A DNA stretch of 64,000 nucleotides from Halictus rubicundus (GCF_050948215.1 NC_135152.1:5304310-5368309); one strand, 5' to 3'; shown: positions 37,190-51,398, counted from the stretch's first letter. Translations and numbers: made by a program. The notes: generated by a model from the sequence alone, not told the origin.

Positions 37190-40100
37190 AAGATTCTGCA
37201 CAGAGAAACCCGACAATACCGGGGGACCGGTTAAAAACGAAGAGGAGCGCGCGATTATTGAATAATGATGACGCGGCCCGGGGCAACGTCTGCTCTCTCG
37301 AGATCCTTCGAGATCTCGTCTCGGTCGGAGGCTCGGCTAAACTTGTTACCGTAAAGGAACGTCCTAGCAACACTCTCGATGACAATAATGACGATCATTA
37401 CGATAAGCTGCCCAAGCAATAATAATACGTTCGATCGTCGGAGAGCTCGCTTTCCTGCGAGGACGTTTCCGACGAGTTCTCTGCGCCCCTTGACCAAAAA
37501 CCCATCACCGTTTTTCACCCATGGCTAATCCATGAAAATGCGGCATTTTCGATTTTTATGGGGAACACCTCTAGAATGTCTGCCTCTCGATAATGGAGTC
37601 TCGCGATGCGGAACTATGCGCCGGCAATTTGCCGAACCCTCTCCTCCCGGAGCTTCGTGTAAAATTTTCGCATGGCGAAGTCTTTTTGCGAGTTGTTCGA
37701 GCGGTTGCAACAGCAATTGCAACCTCCTTGAGCAGATTCGGTGTGCGTTGGATGGACGTCTGTGATGGAACTAATTACTTGTTTTCCTTCTTTCTTTATC
37801 TGCGGCGATTCCGATCGACGGCTGAACCATTACCATAATACATTCCGTAATTATGGACGTGCTGAGCTTCGCGTGTCGTGTGGATTTTTGAAGTCGCCTT
37901 TTTCTGTCGGATATGGTTCCTGTTGGTCGTGGTGCACTTTGCTGCGCCTCACTGTTGTTTTATATTACTCGGGAATTATTCTGCTGAGAAGATGTGCTGG
38001 GAATCCTCTGAGGAATGTTCTGAGTGTAGGCTCGAGATAATTTTAGAAAAATTGCAATAGGATTGGTTAGTTTAACGAGATTTTCATCTTGGTCTTCAGA
38101 ATAATTAAAGCTAGCGTAAAAGCAATTTTGGGACCTCAAGGAAGAATGTTAACACTTTCGCCACTTCTTCAAGGTTTCATCAAGACTTCCACAAGTAATG
38201 GGGGGATTCGAGCGTCGACGATTAGGCTAATAATTTTGTCCGTGGTCCAATTTTAGAGCAGAGAGCCCCCACTCCACTTTCCTGGGGACGATCGAGTAAA
38301 TCGGCCCGGAAGAACGCGAAACCGACAGGAAGACTTGGAGATTTTGGTCGAAGGAAGGCGCGTGCGCGTTTACAGACCGATACATCGACGAAACACGGGC
38401 ATAAACATTGCTGGAAGATACGCGCACGGGGGACAAAGATGCGCGGAACGGGAAAGGGGGCCTGTAGGTCCCGAGGGGCATTAAGATGGACGGTGCCAAT
38501 CGTATGCTAATAAAGCCACCTTTTATTTGCTCTTTTATTGGCCCGGAGTGGTGGCCGATGCCTTGTCGTGCGACGACGATCGCCTCTGTCCAAGTGTAGC
38601 AACTATGAACCACACGATTCTAATTTTTCCAATCGTCCGAAATCAGTGTAATCTCTTGTGATTCCTACAGTCAATCGTTTCATTTCCATTTTAGTGCGAA
38701 GAACCTTAAAATTAACCCTCGTGGCCTCTAATTTTGATTTCACGCTTTAATTCGGCCCATTGTGTTCCGTTCGTCTGTTTGTGCTTTAGACAAATGCGCC
38801 AAATTTCAATTCGGTCGTAGGAAATCGAAAAGTTGGATTGTGTCTTCTATACTCCCTCGTTTCATTATTGTTTTTGTAGAACGTTCGATGTAGTGGGAAA
38901 GCTAAAAATTTAATCTAATCGTCAGGGGACAATTGCGCCGGCAGAAAGATGAGTAACACAACCGCAAAGGGCATCATCCCCGCGAAGAAGCGTACATTCA
39001 GGACCGACTTCTAATCTTTTATTCATCCCCCGCGACTTTCTCTGAATAATGAATTTTCGCACATCCGCCAGTGTCGATCTAGCACCGAAATAGTCCTCTT
39101 GTCAGCGTTCGAACAGAAGCGGAACGGGATCATTGTTCTGCCCACAGATCCGCGGACATTGTGCAATTTTTCGCGACGTGTAAAAGTTTCGCGGAACAAT
39201 CGGAAGACGCCAGGTTGCGAAACGCGTGGACGTGCATCTAATGCAGCTGCATCGGCGCGAGGATACACGGGAACACGGCGAACATTGCAACCACAGCTAC
39301 GTATCGTGTTGCATCGGGTCACGATCCCCATTATATACCTCGTTTCTTCTTTTGACGGGACAAATTATTGGAGTTATATCATTTGCCGCGGCAAGGTCGC
39401 CGCGGGAAACCACGGGCAACCCCGTTGTCTCCTTGCGGAATGGACCCCTGCGATAAATTAATCAATTTTTTCGAAGATGTTCGCTAAGACCGGCCGCACT
39501 AATTATCAAGGATGTGGGACGGTCACGTTCTATCTTCGGCTCGAGAGTGCAAAGTTCAGCCATGGGAAACCGTCTTTTAGGGCCGCAGAACGAGGCAGTC
39601 CCTACCCCATGGATTTAATCCATGGGTATACGCCATGCCAGGCTGTTGGAACGAGTTTGGGGAGTGGGAGTCATGGGTACAGAATGCTTTAATCCTGCAA
39701 TCCGGAAACGGGATGGAGGTGGAATTTTTGTGGGCGGGTGCTTGGAATTCTTTATTCAAGCTTTAATTTGCGATAAAATATTTTTTAAAATTTGGTTTAG
39801 AATATTCGGATCTTGTACAATTATTTTGTGACATTTTTTCAAGAAGAGCGACAAGAATTGTGAAAAAGAAAAGATATGATACAAAAATAGTTAACCGAAT
39901 TCCCCCAATCATCACCATAAAATTTAATATTGATTTCTTAGTGGACAGAATAAAACTGGACTCAAATTAAAAGGACAATAGAAGGGAAGACAGTGTTGAC
40001 AGTGCGAAAATATTTGGAATATTAGAATGACGTTATTCCGGAGCGGAAGAGGGGCCCAGAATGCCATTTTCGTTCTCGGGAAGTTATTGGCGCGTCCGAG

Positions 40101-42950
40101 CCATCCCGTGGCGTGGAGTCCGTCCATCACTAGTGTTCCCCTTCCATTGCTGGAACGCGCGACCCTTTCTCCGTTGGCCCATAGGGCCCATGGGGTCCAT
40201 GGGGGCCGCAGGACCCGGGCTCCTCGACCGCAGACGTCGACCGCAACGCTACCCGAGACTGCTGCTCTTCTTTTTTCGTCGGTGCTCGTCGTTAAGTTTC
40301 AACTACTCACGTCCTTCGAATTTCTCTGGGTTTCTTCGTGAATCGTGCAAAGAACGGATAATCGAAAAATCATTCAGGACTGTTTCTTCGAACGAAATCG
40401 CACACGAGTTGATTTTTGCTGCGATTCTTTTTACCCTCGTTTATTCGACCCTTTCGATAAGTGTGAAATTGTTGGTGATTGCGATCTGTCAAAGATTTTT
40501 TTGTCCAGGTTTGTGAATGTTGAGAATAATGCTTCGCTAGAAAAGAGGAAATAAATCGTCATTCTCATTAGCCATTGGATTTTAGTAATTTCTCTCACTG
40601 TCTCACAGATTATCACGAAATTATTGTTACATCAATTTCCTATGTTTACTGATACTCTAACCACTCACAATTGAAATCTTATTATAGATCAATGTCTATA
40701 AACAAAATGAGACGAAAGCCGGAGGCCTGCGTTTAGGCGAACCTCGCCCGAGCGGAGGGGTTAAACACGTCGGGATGAATAAATAAACAGAACAACAGCT
40801 CCAGTGGGGTAGTGACCTCATCACATGGGGGTTAAAAGGCAGGCGCATGGGGTCGCTATAGCGTACTTTAAAGAAGCGTCGCCGCTGGTGTATCGTTGGC
40901 GGACTACTTAGCGCTAAACGGAAATAACAGGCCATTAAGGTCGAGCACGGCCCTAATGCGGGCGAAATTTCGTGACCAGGTCGATCGTCGGCGAGCATAT
41001 TTTCGCGGTGGTTTTTCCTCGGCGTTCGCTCGGCTTTGCTCGCGCGAGCACGACCAAACGGAGCGGAGTGGAACGGAGAAGCTTAGCCTCTAGTAGAAGA
41101 GGGACCGGTTGCCAGGAGGTTCCTCACTCGTGGCTGCACCACTTAAAGTCGAACACGCATCTCATTATCCATGCCCATGGATTTAATCGTATGTCTGGCT
41201 CCGCGAGCAGGTGTGGTTAAACCTACCCCTTAATCTGACGGGGAATACGCTCGATTTTTGCATAATTGTACCTCCGCGCGAACTTTGCTGCGCGGCGCTC
41301 TCCGCGGTGCGCAAGTGAGGATTGCGCTTGAAATTTTTATGTAAGCTCTCTCTCGCCGACGAAAATAAACAAGGGAAACGAGCGCTGGCGAGACGACCAC
41401 CGGAAAATGAGCGGTGCGCGCCTCCAACTTCTCATAGTCCGCTGGCTCGATTAAATATACTAATTATCGGAAATAGAGGATGCGTGGGTCGGGCGCACGC
41501 TGTCTAGCGTCACGGAGCGGATCGTCGGGGACGGATTGAGTGTTATGAATCTCGTATCGATCATTTTACCTGTCCCCATGCTGGTCCATAATGTTGTTTC
41601 AGGGATTTTAAATACATACCTTCCGTAATTTCACCATTTGCAACAACAATTTACTTAGCAAATTTCTACTGCCTGGTACTCCAAGTCTGTATTGTTGGGT
41701 TACATACAGCGATTACTCTATATATGTCGCCACGGCCTGGATGGTAAACGTCGCGGAATTATCCCCACTACCGCGGCGTATACCCCGTGAGGGACGCTGG
41801 CAAGACCCGTGTTGTTGACAAATATCGAGAATTCACTGTATTGAACTTCATGTTGAATCATGATTGTCTTATTGGAATGTATTTAGACATCTTTGATATG
41901 GCGGAGAGGAATAGGTTCTACAAAATCTTTGATGTGAGGTGGTTGATTGTTAGGTTTGGTTTTTCGATCGAGATTATCTTGTAACGCTGGAGGGGTCAAA
42001 GTATTAACTGCTGGGACGTTAGGGGACTAATTTGCCGCGGAATTTGGAAAAATCACTTCCCCCGGAGGGCTACGACCTGTTTTCCCCGGCGAGTTCGAGG
42101 GCCGAGGACTGAGGCAGCATTATCAGCACGCGCCGACCCTTGTGTGCCCACTAAATCTGCAAAATAACCAACCCACTACGCGCACATGTACTTAACCCCT
42201 CGCTGATGGACGAGTTGTCTCGGCGAATGTCCCGACGCGTTCCCGGAAGTGATTTTTGCGTCCCGAAACCGGGTGTCTCATCAGCTCGGAACGATCTCGA
42301 AAATTTGGAATTCAATTCTTCGTAACAATTCTTTTCAATATTCCAAGTTGTTCTGCTAGATCAGAAATTAATCGCGTAAACGTAGCCTAACAATTAGTGG
42401 ACCAGATTTTTATTTCGGCCTTGAAGATCGCGTAGATCTTTGACTGCTTGATTTAGCAAAAGGGAATCTGTTCAATACTTCACGATTTTATCTTGTACAA
42501 TTTGTATGGAAAATATGTTGATGTCTTCTTCTGTAGAAATTTTGCGAATTCTAACAACATGTATGATGCCCACAGGGACATTCTCCGAGTTCCTGTTTTT
42601 CATCCAGACTTGCAGTAGTTACGCGAATGCTAGACACATCGCGGATAATGTGAAGAGCGCAGAAACTGGAATGCATTTGTCAGTATTGATCGATAGCCAA
42701 GTGTCCGCGATTCTGGAGCAATCGCAGCGCGCCTTGTATTTTACGACACCACATACATATCAGTTCCTAATCAGAGATTCGAAGCTTCCAAGGTCTGGCC
42801 TCGGTTCTCGCAAACGCAGAGATAGTTCCAAGTCGTTAAATTCCGCGCTAACGCGTGTTCATTTTTTTCTGGCCACGTATCTTATTACCTCTGTCTTATC
42901 GTATGAATAGACAGCGTAACATTAAATATACCACGATCTTTCCTCTTCGC
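37190..42950. other. Intronic sequence without genes
   Basis: A near-exact palindrome centred on ATTTAAT sits at 39606-39626, and its left half recurs at 41173. A G/C-rich palindromic patch lies at 40180-40215. Frames at 38227-38613, 40061-40516 and 42506-42910 have no recognisable family and no supporting splice structure. Confidence 0.45.
39606..39626. other. Perfect 10+1+10 palindrome around a homeodomain core
   Basis: The arms are CCCATGGATT and AATCCATGGG with a single central T. The centre contains TTTAAT, and the arms contain GGATTTA, a Bicoid/Otx-like GGATTA relative. The shared word cccatggatttaatc recurs at 41173-41187, and its inverse gaatttaatccatgggc at 57284-57300. Confidence 0.5.
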
Positions 42951-42954
42951 TGGA

Positions 42955-43380
42955 GAAATAGCAAAAGAAGATTTCAGGAAGAGATAGATTCGAATTCTTC
43001 GTTTAAGAAGACTTCGGTAAGAACTAGAACCTAGTTCTTGATTTTTAAATTCTTCAAGGCCATGATTCCAAAGGGTCCAACAGAACTTCGTCAAGGCCAC
43101 ACTTAGCACCTTGAAGTTCCGAAGATGCGACTAGAATAAATTTTTACAGGGTCTTATCCATCGATCAGTTAATCAAACACTGCTTCGGGGAAAAATGATA
43201 AAATGGCATTGGAGAGGATGCAGAATGTAGATCCTCGGTAAAGAAATTTTTCAAGGCCGCAGTTCTCAACCTGAAGACTCAGGGCCACGAGCAGAATCAA
43301 TTTCTATTCTTATCGGCGTGCAGCAATCGGTTAATCAAAAGCCAGAAGCTCCTCGAGAGGAAAGATCCGCGCGCTAGCGA
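42955..43380. repeat. Degenerate tandem duplication, about 180 bp
   Basis: Two diverged copies share, in order, tcggtaa(g)aa, tt-ttcaaggcc, a tagaataaattt/cagaatcaattt word and agttaatcaaa/ggttaatcaaa. The copies begin near 43010 and 43235. Divergence is high, so the boundaries are approximate. Confidence 0.5.
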
Positions 43381-43389
43381 TCTAAGCTC

Positions 43390-45671
43390 GAGAGGATCGA
43401 GCCAGATCCTCACTCCGAGGGCATAGCAGCGAGGGAGGGGTTAAGCTACCGGTCCTACGGTCCTCGTTACGCCCATTAGGTCTCGACGGAGGAGAGCGAT
43501 CGTACTGGATTGTTCGACGAACACACCGGAGTCCGGAGCCAGCGTCGGTGTATAATAAAATAGAGAACCGACAAAGAAAATCCGTCGATCGGGTAATGAA
43601 ATTCATAAACCGTATATTCATAAGGCCTCGAACGATGGCCGAGGAGGATTTCGTTACGGTGATGACGGTGTATTCAATTTTCACGGTGCTTTGAGAAATA
43701 AAATACTACGACGATCAGGCCGGGCGAGAGAGAGAGAAGGAGAGAACGGGCGTGCGGGGGCGGTTGTACGGGCTACGATAAGATGTAACGAGACACGGAA
43801 GCGCGCAGACTGCTGATAATTAGTTCGGAAAAAGGAAGAGAGAAAGAGGAAAAGCCAGGGCCGGCGCTTGCGAGGCGCGGCTCTCTTCCTGGGTTCTGGA
43901 GGGGGGATAAAAAAGAAAGAAGAAGTTTCAATACTCCCCGGCGCGTAAGTTTCAAGCTTAACATTAGCAGCTCGTTATCTTCGCGTCTGGTGCCTCCTCG
44001 CCTATCTAAAACGTGCATCAAATCAACGCCTCGGATGCGGCTCGATCAGGATGCGCCTTGAAACCACCACGAAAACGGTCTCGTTTCAAGCCGGTGGTGA
44101 ACGAGGAGAGATCAAGAGGGGGTTGGGGCGAAGAAGAGGAGTAAAACGCGATACGTTACACCTTCGGTCACAATATTGAGTGCGCGACTTCGCTCGGCGA
44201 GATTTAGGTGACCTTGCTCTCCCAGCGCACGCTCGCCGGGCCACACGGCTGGATAAATGGCCGTGTGTTACGGTTCCATAGACCGCGCCGGGCCACCCCT
44301 TAAATTCGTTAAAATCGATGCCGACTTTATTAGCCTGTCGCTCTTTTATTTACGAATGCTCACCCTTTATACGACGAATTTATTTCGCCTGATCGCGCGA
44401 CCGATCGTCGCGGCTTCTTAGACAAGGGTTCAGAGTGTCTTCGGGAGAATTAGGGGTTGGGACACTCGCGGGCACATGCGGCGCGGGGGCTTCGCGGAAT
44501 TAGAATATTTAGCCTATGAATATTTAGGGGAGGCCGAGTCGTCGCTGACTCGGGCGGGTCGGATGAAATCGTTCTGAGCTTGTGTCGTTAATTTTTTATA
44601 GTTGACGGCCACGTCGGGGTGGAATGTTAGTGTGTCGTTTAAGAGGAGGAAGTGATTAAGGGTTGTAGGAAGGGTTGCGAGTGTTCGTTGGGTTGGAGAT
44701 AGTGTGTACGAGAGCGTACTAATTTATTTCTATTTTTGGTTGCTCTGTCTCTGAGAAATGAAATTTATTCTATAGTAGATTCAATAAATGAAGACAGTAA
44801 CAGTAAATATGCATAGGGGTTGACTGGACCCTATCCTATCATTAGAGGGGGTATCATTTTTTGTATACCAGTTTTTACAGACTTAAATGAAAATACAAGT
44901 ACAGATGTTAGTCCGTACTCACAGTCTAGGAGCAAGTCAAAATTAAATACACGATTTCCAATTTATTAAATGAACAAATCTGAGTTCTCCAAGACGATCA
45001 TGGTCCAATACTCAATGGCCGCCACATTAAATCCCCATTGATCGTACCGCGAGAACAACAAACACACGATCTCATAAAAAGAGCATCTCGCATGAATGAC
45101 CCGTATATTTAATACCCCCAATACTTGCTATAATTCACGTCGAACATATCATTAAACACCTCAGCCGAGTGAGGCTCACCTGTCATGAATGAATCGGTTC
45201 GCCTCTCTCGCACCGCGACAGACTTTTAAATCGCGTAATTTATATTTCACGGCGGAACACCGCGTGCTCGATGCCACAGAAACGATACAGCTGTTCTGCT
45301 TTTCGTTTCTCGATTATCCCCGTACACGATCTTCGGAAAGCGACTTGCAATCAATTACATCGTTCGATCGAAAACTATACTGTAAGTAGCGGATCGAGCA
45401 CGAGCTATAACGACGGGTAAATCGATCGAGGGTGAACTATAAAACTTGGCAGTTTTGCGAAACCGCGAGGACGTTACGATAACAGCGGGTTTTGCGGCGA
45501 GCTGAGCTTTTCAGAGGTCATCCTCGTCGCGTGCTGTCTTAATGATCGCGATCCATCTGATCTCGGCCCTCTCGACCTCGGGGCAATTTGGGTGGCTAGT
45601 AGGATAGATCACAGGAAAGTGCGGTTTCCCTCGCGATCCAGCGATCGTCTTACGATCCGTACGCAGAGGAA

Positions 45672-45718
<47 letters not shown>

Positions 45719-48700
45719 AAGAGACACCGGCATCAATTTCTTTTCTCTTGCACCCCTCGAAGGACCTTCGTGATCGATCGCAATATCGGCATGAGACCCA
45801 CTGCAACGGCCAGACCACGTCTCACGTGCGAGGTCACGTTCGCCGATTTCGAGCCACCGATCGGCCGCAACGATCGATCCACAGATTACCGATAATTTAA
45901 TTCAACCGCACGCTGTTTAATGATCGCGGTATCTCGGCCCGAGATTTCTACGGGCCCAGAGGTGGCATTAAAATGGAGACGAATTCGCAGATCGAATTTT
46001 ATTCGCGCATTCTCCATAGAGCCCCTCGAACATGGCAGCCCTTCGCAGACTGGAAATTACTATCCTTTCGAGTCCTTTCATAATTTGACTCCAAGTCAAT
46101 TATTCAAGGACATAGCCAAGTCTTGAATCTAATTTTTCAAAATCTATAGATCCAAGGCAGTTTGGTCGATCTTTCTCCGGCACGCAGGTCAATGGAACAT
46201 CTCCGGCATCTTCTCTTGGCGTGACTTATGGTTGGGGAGCGGGAAGCAGCTGTCGATGATCAAATATTTATGAAGACGAGGCGCGCGAACAGTTTCGCGG
46301 CACGCTCCACCCACACACGAATCTGAAATCGCGTCTTCTTGTTCGTCAGCATAATTTTGATTTCAGTTAGCTCTCCGGTGTTACGCGAATACACCTCCTC
46401 CTCCTTCTCCCCCCGCCTCCGGTTTCGGGCAGAGCGGAGAGCCACGTTATCGCCGGAATAATTTATGAAAATTCGCTAACGGCCGTGTAAAAAAATGCGA
46501 GTTTCGAGAAAATACGCCGCTCGGTCACGGAAAGCCCCGGGACGGTTGCGTGATTTACAAGCGGGGAATGTTGTTCGGTTGAATTTCACCGGGCGATGCC
46601 CAAGCGAATTAGCGCCCGCTAACGGTCCAACGGTGCTTCCACGGACGATTTTTGCATTCCGTCGACGCCTCTTGGTTTCGCGAGCGACGCGCGAGACGCT
46701 CGCCGACTTTTTTCCTTTCTGTCCTTTTTGCACGGCTCCGCCGATCGGCTCCTCTCTCTCGGTGCACGACCGCATAACAGGTTTCGCGGATTTTTTTAAG
46801 CCCTCCAACTGTCCGCCTGCGATTCGCAAAGGGTGCCACTCAAACCTGCAATTTAATTGCAATTTCAGGCTGTTCGCGTATTGGCAGTTTGAACGTGACT
46901 GACTCAATGGTATCAAGTTTTTTGCTGATCGAATGAAAACATATTTGGTGAAATTGTCTCGAGATTTGTGACTTGTGATACGTGTAATCACGGATCTTTC
47001 TGCAAAATAATACATTGTCGCATGAGTTGTTTTCAGCTTCGCGAAATTTTATATCAAAACACAAAGTACCGTACCGTTATAATAAAATCGACGTTCCTGA
47101 TTTTCCTGTTACATTGATTTGTAGAGTAGCATTAATTTAACTGCATTGTATTTATTATAAAAACATTTTCATTGCACCATTTATTTTGATAAATTGGCAT
47201 CGGTACACAATTAGTGAAAAATCAATATTATCCTACGCCGTGGAAAGTATAAACGTCTGTAGTCATAAAATAAATTCTAATATGTCCTCTTTCAGTAGTG
47301 TAATAATTTGGAGCTTTTTCATTAATGGTTTGTAAAAAAATATCGATAATGGATAATGCTCATCCTACGGATTACTTCCGCGCCTGCGCGTCCCGGGGTT
47401 ACTTAATCGTTGGCAGAGAAGAAAATTGAATTACACGCGCGTTATACATGGTCTGAATGTTTCACGAACGTATGTTAATATCGAGGGAACAGTATTTCGT
47501 GCTATACGCACAGCATTAATTTCATGCTTGTTAAATTTGAATAGTAATAGTCGCCGGGAGCGTAAGATTTCACCGAAATGCTTTGCTCGGCGAACAACTA
47601 TTTGTTTGAACTAGTGCTACCGATTAAGATCGAGCGGTGCAACTTTGTTTGACGCATAAATAACCGCATGCGCCGCCGGTAGATCTTTATCTGTGCGGAT
47701 CTAATTAAAAAAGTTTACGGTGTTTTCTGCAAATATAAATTGCCGTACGGTAATTTGAAAATCTGGTGCAAGAGCTCGGTTAGGCTTTAAATAAAAGTAA
47801 CATGCAGGAAATCTCGGAATATCTTAATCCGGTCTTGACAGAGCCATTGACTTCACGATCGATTAAATCATTCATTGATCAGAAAATACTGGGGACACTT
47901 TTAACATGTAGTCATCGGCGAGTGGACGTGAATTGGAACTCTGAATCAATGAATAACTTCATTCCAATCGTTCTTTTGTGGTGTGTAGTACATGTATGCG
48001 CAGCAAACTCCATTTGTATTCCGTTCGCATTCTGTTTTGTAGTGGTCTAACGTTCTCTAGATTCGATATTTTGCATTTCTTTCGTTCTTGGTTAATTGAT
48101 ACAACTATCAGTTATTGCTTCACCGTGACTAAGTCATTCATTGTTCGATTAGAAACGTTTGTACAAGTCAGTTGAGAATGTATCGATCCTTTTTCAATTG
48201 ACCAGGTGTGGCAGCACTCTTGATACAACCTAATAGTAACTACTAATAGCTTCCTTCTATTTCTTCCGAGGACACACTGTGGAAAAGGACTTCAAGTCCG
48301 GGTGTTAAACTACCACTCTTCTATTAGAAACTGTGTATCCTGTTAGGAACATCTTTCAGCTTCTGAATTTGAATTCTGAATTGTAACTAGAGCATTAGAA
48401 ATCATTTTACTTTCTTTTCTATCCCGTTCTATCTTTCTTTTAACCCCTGAACGGTGACACTTGGGTCCATTTCTAACTTTTCAGTTATTTCAGGTTCAGA
48501 AAGAACAAACTGATGGTTGCAACGAAATTGTCAAAAACATTCGTCTTACGAGAGTTCAAAAAACGAACCTGATGCATTGCGTTTACAATTGAGGAAATTG
48601 ATGAGAAGAAAATGGAAGAGTTTGAATGGGTCTGGATGAAACTAACTCAGAAGTTGAGGACCCTTCGTCCAAGATGGGATCCAACTCCAGGTGTCATCTT

Positions 48701-49680
48701 TCATCAAAAACGGTCCAAAACGGGGCCCAGGGAGGTAGCCGTGTTTCGCGCGTAATTTCGCCCGGCAGTAAATATCGCGGAGCAGTTCCACGCAATTGCA
48801 TAATTTCTCGGCCGTTGTCGGAGGCGCAATTACAGAGGCCCTTAAGAGAGTCCCTGTTTGCGGGCATCGATAAGCGAGAGCATCGCCGGGTTTGTTAGGC
48901 GGTCGACGTATAGGGCATACTCTCTCTCCTCGGTCTATGGTAAAAGGGGGGGTCGACGACTGTAGAGAGGACTATAGACGGACCGACTATAGAGGCAGCA
49001 GCAGCGCTTGGGCATATCAACTCCTCTTGGTCGGGGGCCGTCTCATTACCCGTGCTCCGATGGTACCACGCTGCGAGCTCGCAAACCCCCTATAGTCGGC
49101 CCCGGCATTATATTCCTGTATTCCAAGTATAGGCTCGCACGGTTTCGATAACCTGGAACACGATGGTGTGTGACCGCGCGCGCAGCCGGAAGGAACTCGT
49201 GTAAAACGTTCCCGAGTATCGCCGAGAGGGCCTACCTTCCACTATCGAGCCCTTCTACGAGCCTCTTCCCGCGATTTATTGCCGCCGCTTCTGACGATGT
49301 TCTTTGTGCTCTTAATTGAATTCATTTTCTGACGATGCCATACCGTCTATGGACGGCCGGCTGCACTGGGCTCCATGTTGCTTCTGTCGAATCGGTCAAT
49401 TATGTGGATGCAACCGTTTGCGCAATTTTTTGGTGAAACCCCGAGGCCAGTTGCTGCCCGTTCCTAGGAAACCGCGTTTTGCCAATCGGTGGGCATTTTA
49501 TTTGGCAAAGAAGCAGGCAAGTTTTCTAGCCATTTCTGCCATTTTTGACGAATTGATTCTCCTTTGTAGGGAAGCACTACTGTTTTTGTGGTTATTTTAT
49601 TAGTCTTCTTAACACTTTGAGTATCAGCCCTGAAACCGCATTATTTGTCCTCGCGAAGAAACTGTTAATCTTTGGCTAAT
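43390..49680. other. Intronic sequence without genes
   Basis: Unique sequence with one CT tract (45677-45717). GC-rich at 43720-44580, AT-rich at 46900-47350 and 48000-48620. A pair of inverted words, CCGACTATAGAGG (48982) and CCCCTATAGTCGG (49087), could form a 13-bp stem with one mismatch. The frame at 46476-47015 (about 180 codons) has no recognised domain and mirrors a frame on the other strand. Confidence 0.45.
45677..45717. repeat. (CT)n microsatellite
   Basis: A pure CT tract of about 40 bp. Confidence 0.97.
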
Positions 49681-49732
49681 AAGCACTTAAATGAAGAAAA
49701 TTAACTTTTTGAAATCTGCGAGTTTCAACTTT

Positions 49733-50105
49733 ATAACATTTGCATCTACAATGAATCCATCGGAATTATTTGTAGACATAGTATTTATACCCACAAAGAA
49801 ACTGTGTTGTATCGCAGCCATATGTTTAGTCAAGCAAGAATAAAGTGGAAACTTACGTATTTTAATGATTGAGTACCTGAAGAAAATGATCACTATGAAA
49901 CTTGCTAATTTCTGTGATAATTTGCATCTACTATAAATGTATCTAAGTTAATCGCACTGGTGGTTAGATTGTTTGTCGCCACGACGAAACTATGTTAATA
50001 CCCGGCCAATTACCCGAGCGCAAATTTCTTTTAGCAATCGGTCACAGAAAATACCTGATTTCTCCGTTATAAAATTTGCATCTACCGCGAATGCATCTAA
50101 ACGAC
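49733..50105. repeat. Degenerate tandem repeat carrying three POU octamers
   Basis: The word ATTTGCATCTAC occurs at about 49738, 49920 and 50074 (offsets 182 and 154). Each is followed by a gaatgcatcta/aaatgtatcta-type echo and, in the first two units, by a constant kaaactatgtt-like stretch. ATTTGCAT is the exact octamer recognised by POU-domain factors such as the Nubbin/Pdm group. The repetition is seen; binding is inferred. Confidence 0.55.
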
Positions 50106-50654
50106 AGGATCCGTGGTTAATTATTGGGTAACGGACATTTCGAAACGTTGGTTTACGCGCTTTCTAATCCTTCCCGACATAACTGACCGCGAAATTACAG
50201 TGCCAGGACATAGAACCGAGAGAGCCTGATCGTTGTCATTCTAATTGACACATCGGGCACGTTCGAGTTCGTTCGAATTCCTAATTGCCTCCACTATTTC
50301 GATCGTTCCTATCAGCGATGCACGAGCACGTTCCGCGGTTGCAAGCAGTCGTCGTCGTCGCGTCGCGAGCGAGCGAGCGAGCGTTCAACGACGGGAGGCG
50401 TATTTATTGCAACAACCTTACGTCAGGTTGCCTGTATATTAGAAAACTTTATATCGATGCCCGAAGTATCCTTCTTCCTGACACGTTTTTCCATTCCCCA
50501 CGAGCGATCCCGTGACAAGCTCGCATTCGTTCGAAAGAATGATCACGGCTCCGTTCCTGAAAGACACGGATCGTGGACTGTTTGACAGAGAACCGCGCTG
50601 CTTCCGGGGCCAACAAAGTATAATACGAGTACGCCGGTGCTCTCGATTCCGTCG

Positions 50655-51075
50655 GCCCACATAAATATAAACGGTGTTGAACAATTTCGTACTCGCGTGA
50701 CTCTTCGTGTACTCAAATCGACGCCGAAAACAATGCAATCATTTCCCGTAGAAAATTCGAAAATTATTCCAGCATCCTGCAACGATCTTCAGCCTAGTTC
50801 AGTCAAAATTGTCCGGTGGAATCAGAAAATATTCAGACACAGCGAGGAAGAGATCGCGAAGCACCTCTTCAGTCAACATAAATATGAACGGTGTCGAACA
50901 ATTTCATCAGGATCACGTGTCCATTTAATGGGTGGTTCAATCGACGCTGGGAACAATAATTTTTCTAGAAAATTAGATGATTATTTCGGCTTGCTGCAAG
51001 CGAGCATCTTCTGCCTAGCTCAGTACAAATTGCCCGGTGGATTCAGAAAGTATTCGGCCGAGGAGACTGCCGGAG
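50655..51075. repeat. Two-copy tandem duplication, about 220 bp
   Basis: The word cataaatataaacggtgttgaacaatttc (shortened: cataaata...gaacaatttc) occurs at 50661 and 50877. The word cctagttcagt...ccggtggaatcagaaa at 50792 recurs diverged at 51013. The offsets of 216 and 221 bp show a segmental tandem duplication. The long frame at 50637-51092 crosses both copies but has no recognised product. Confidence 0.75.
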
Positions 51076-51361
51076 CTCTTAGGCGCCCATAGGCAAAGCA
51101 GCTAAGGTAACGCACCCCGCGGTGGCCTTTGCTTTCTCGACCGAACGAAGGATGATGCATGGCGATACACGCACGTATCCCTCTCTCTTGCTGGGCCCCC
51201 TTTACGCCCCCTCCTGGGCCCCCCTCGTCCTGGGTCGCCCTCCTTTCCGCTCTCTGCTATCCGGTATACGGGCGACTCCACCTTCCAACGAGGCTGCAGC
51301 CGTCCAAAAATAATATCGATAATAATAACAATGAGAAGAAAACGGCGGCAGCGAGATCAGT

Positions 51362-51362
<1 letters not shown>

Positions 51363-51398
<36 letters not shown>

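Noticed and set aside
46476..47015. A 179-codon frame on the minus strand
   Set aside because: It overlaps a long + strand frame, has no domain, and lies within an intron lacking other gene signals.
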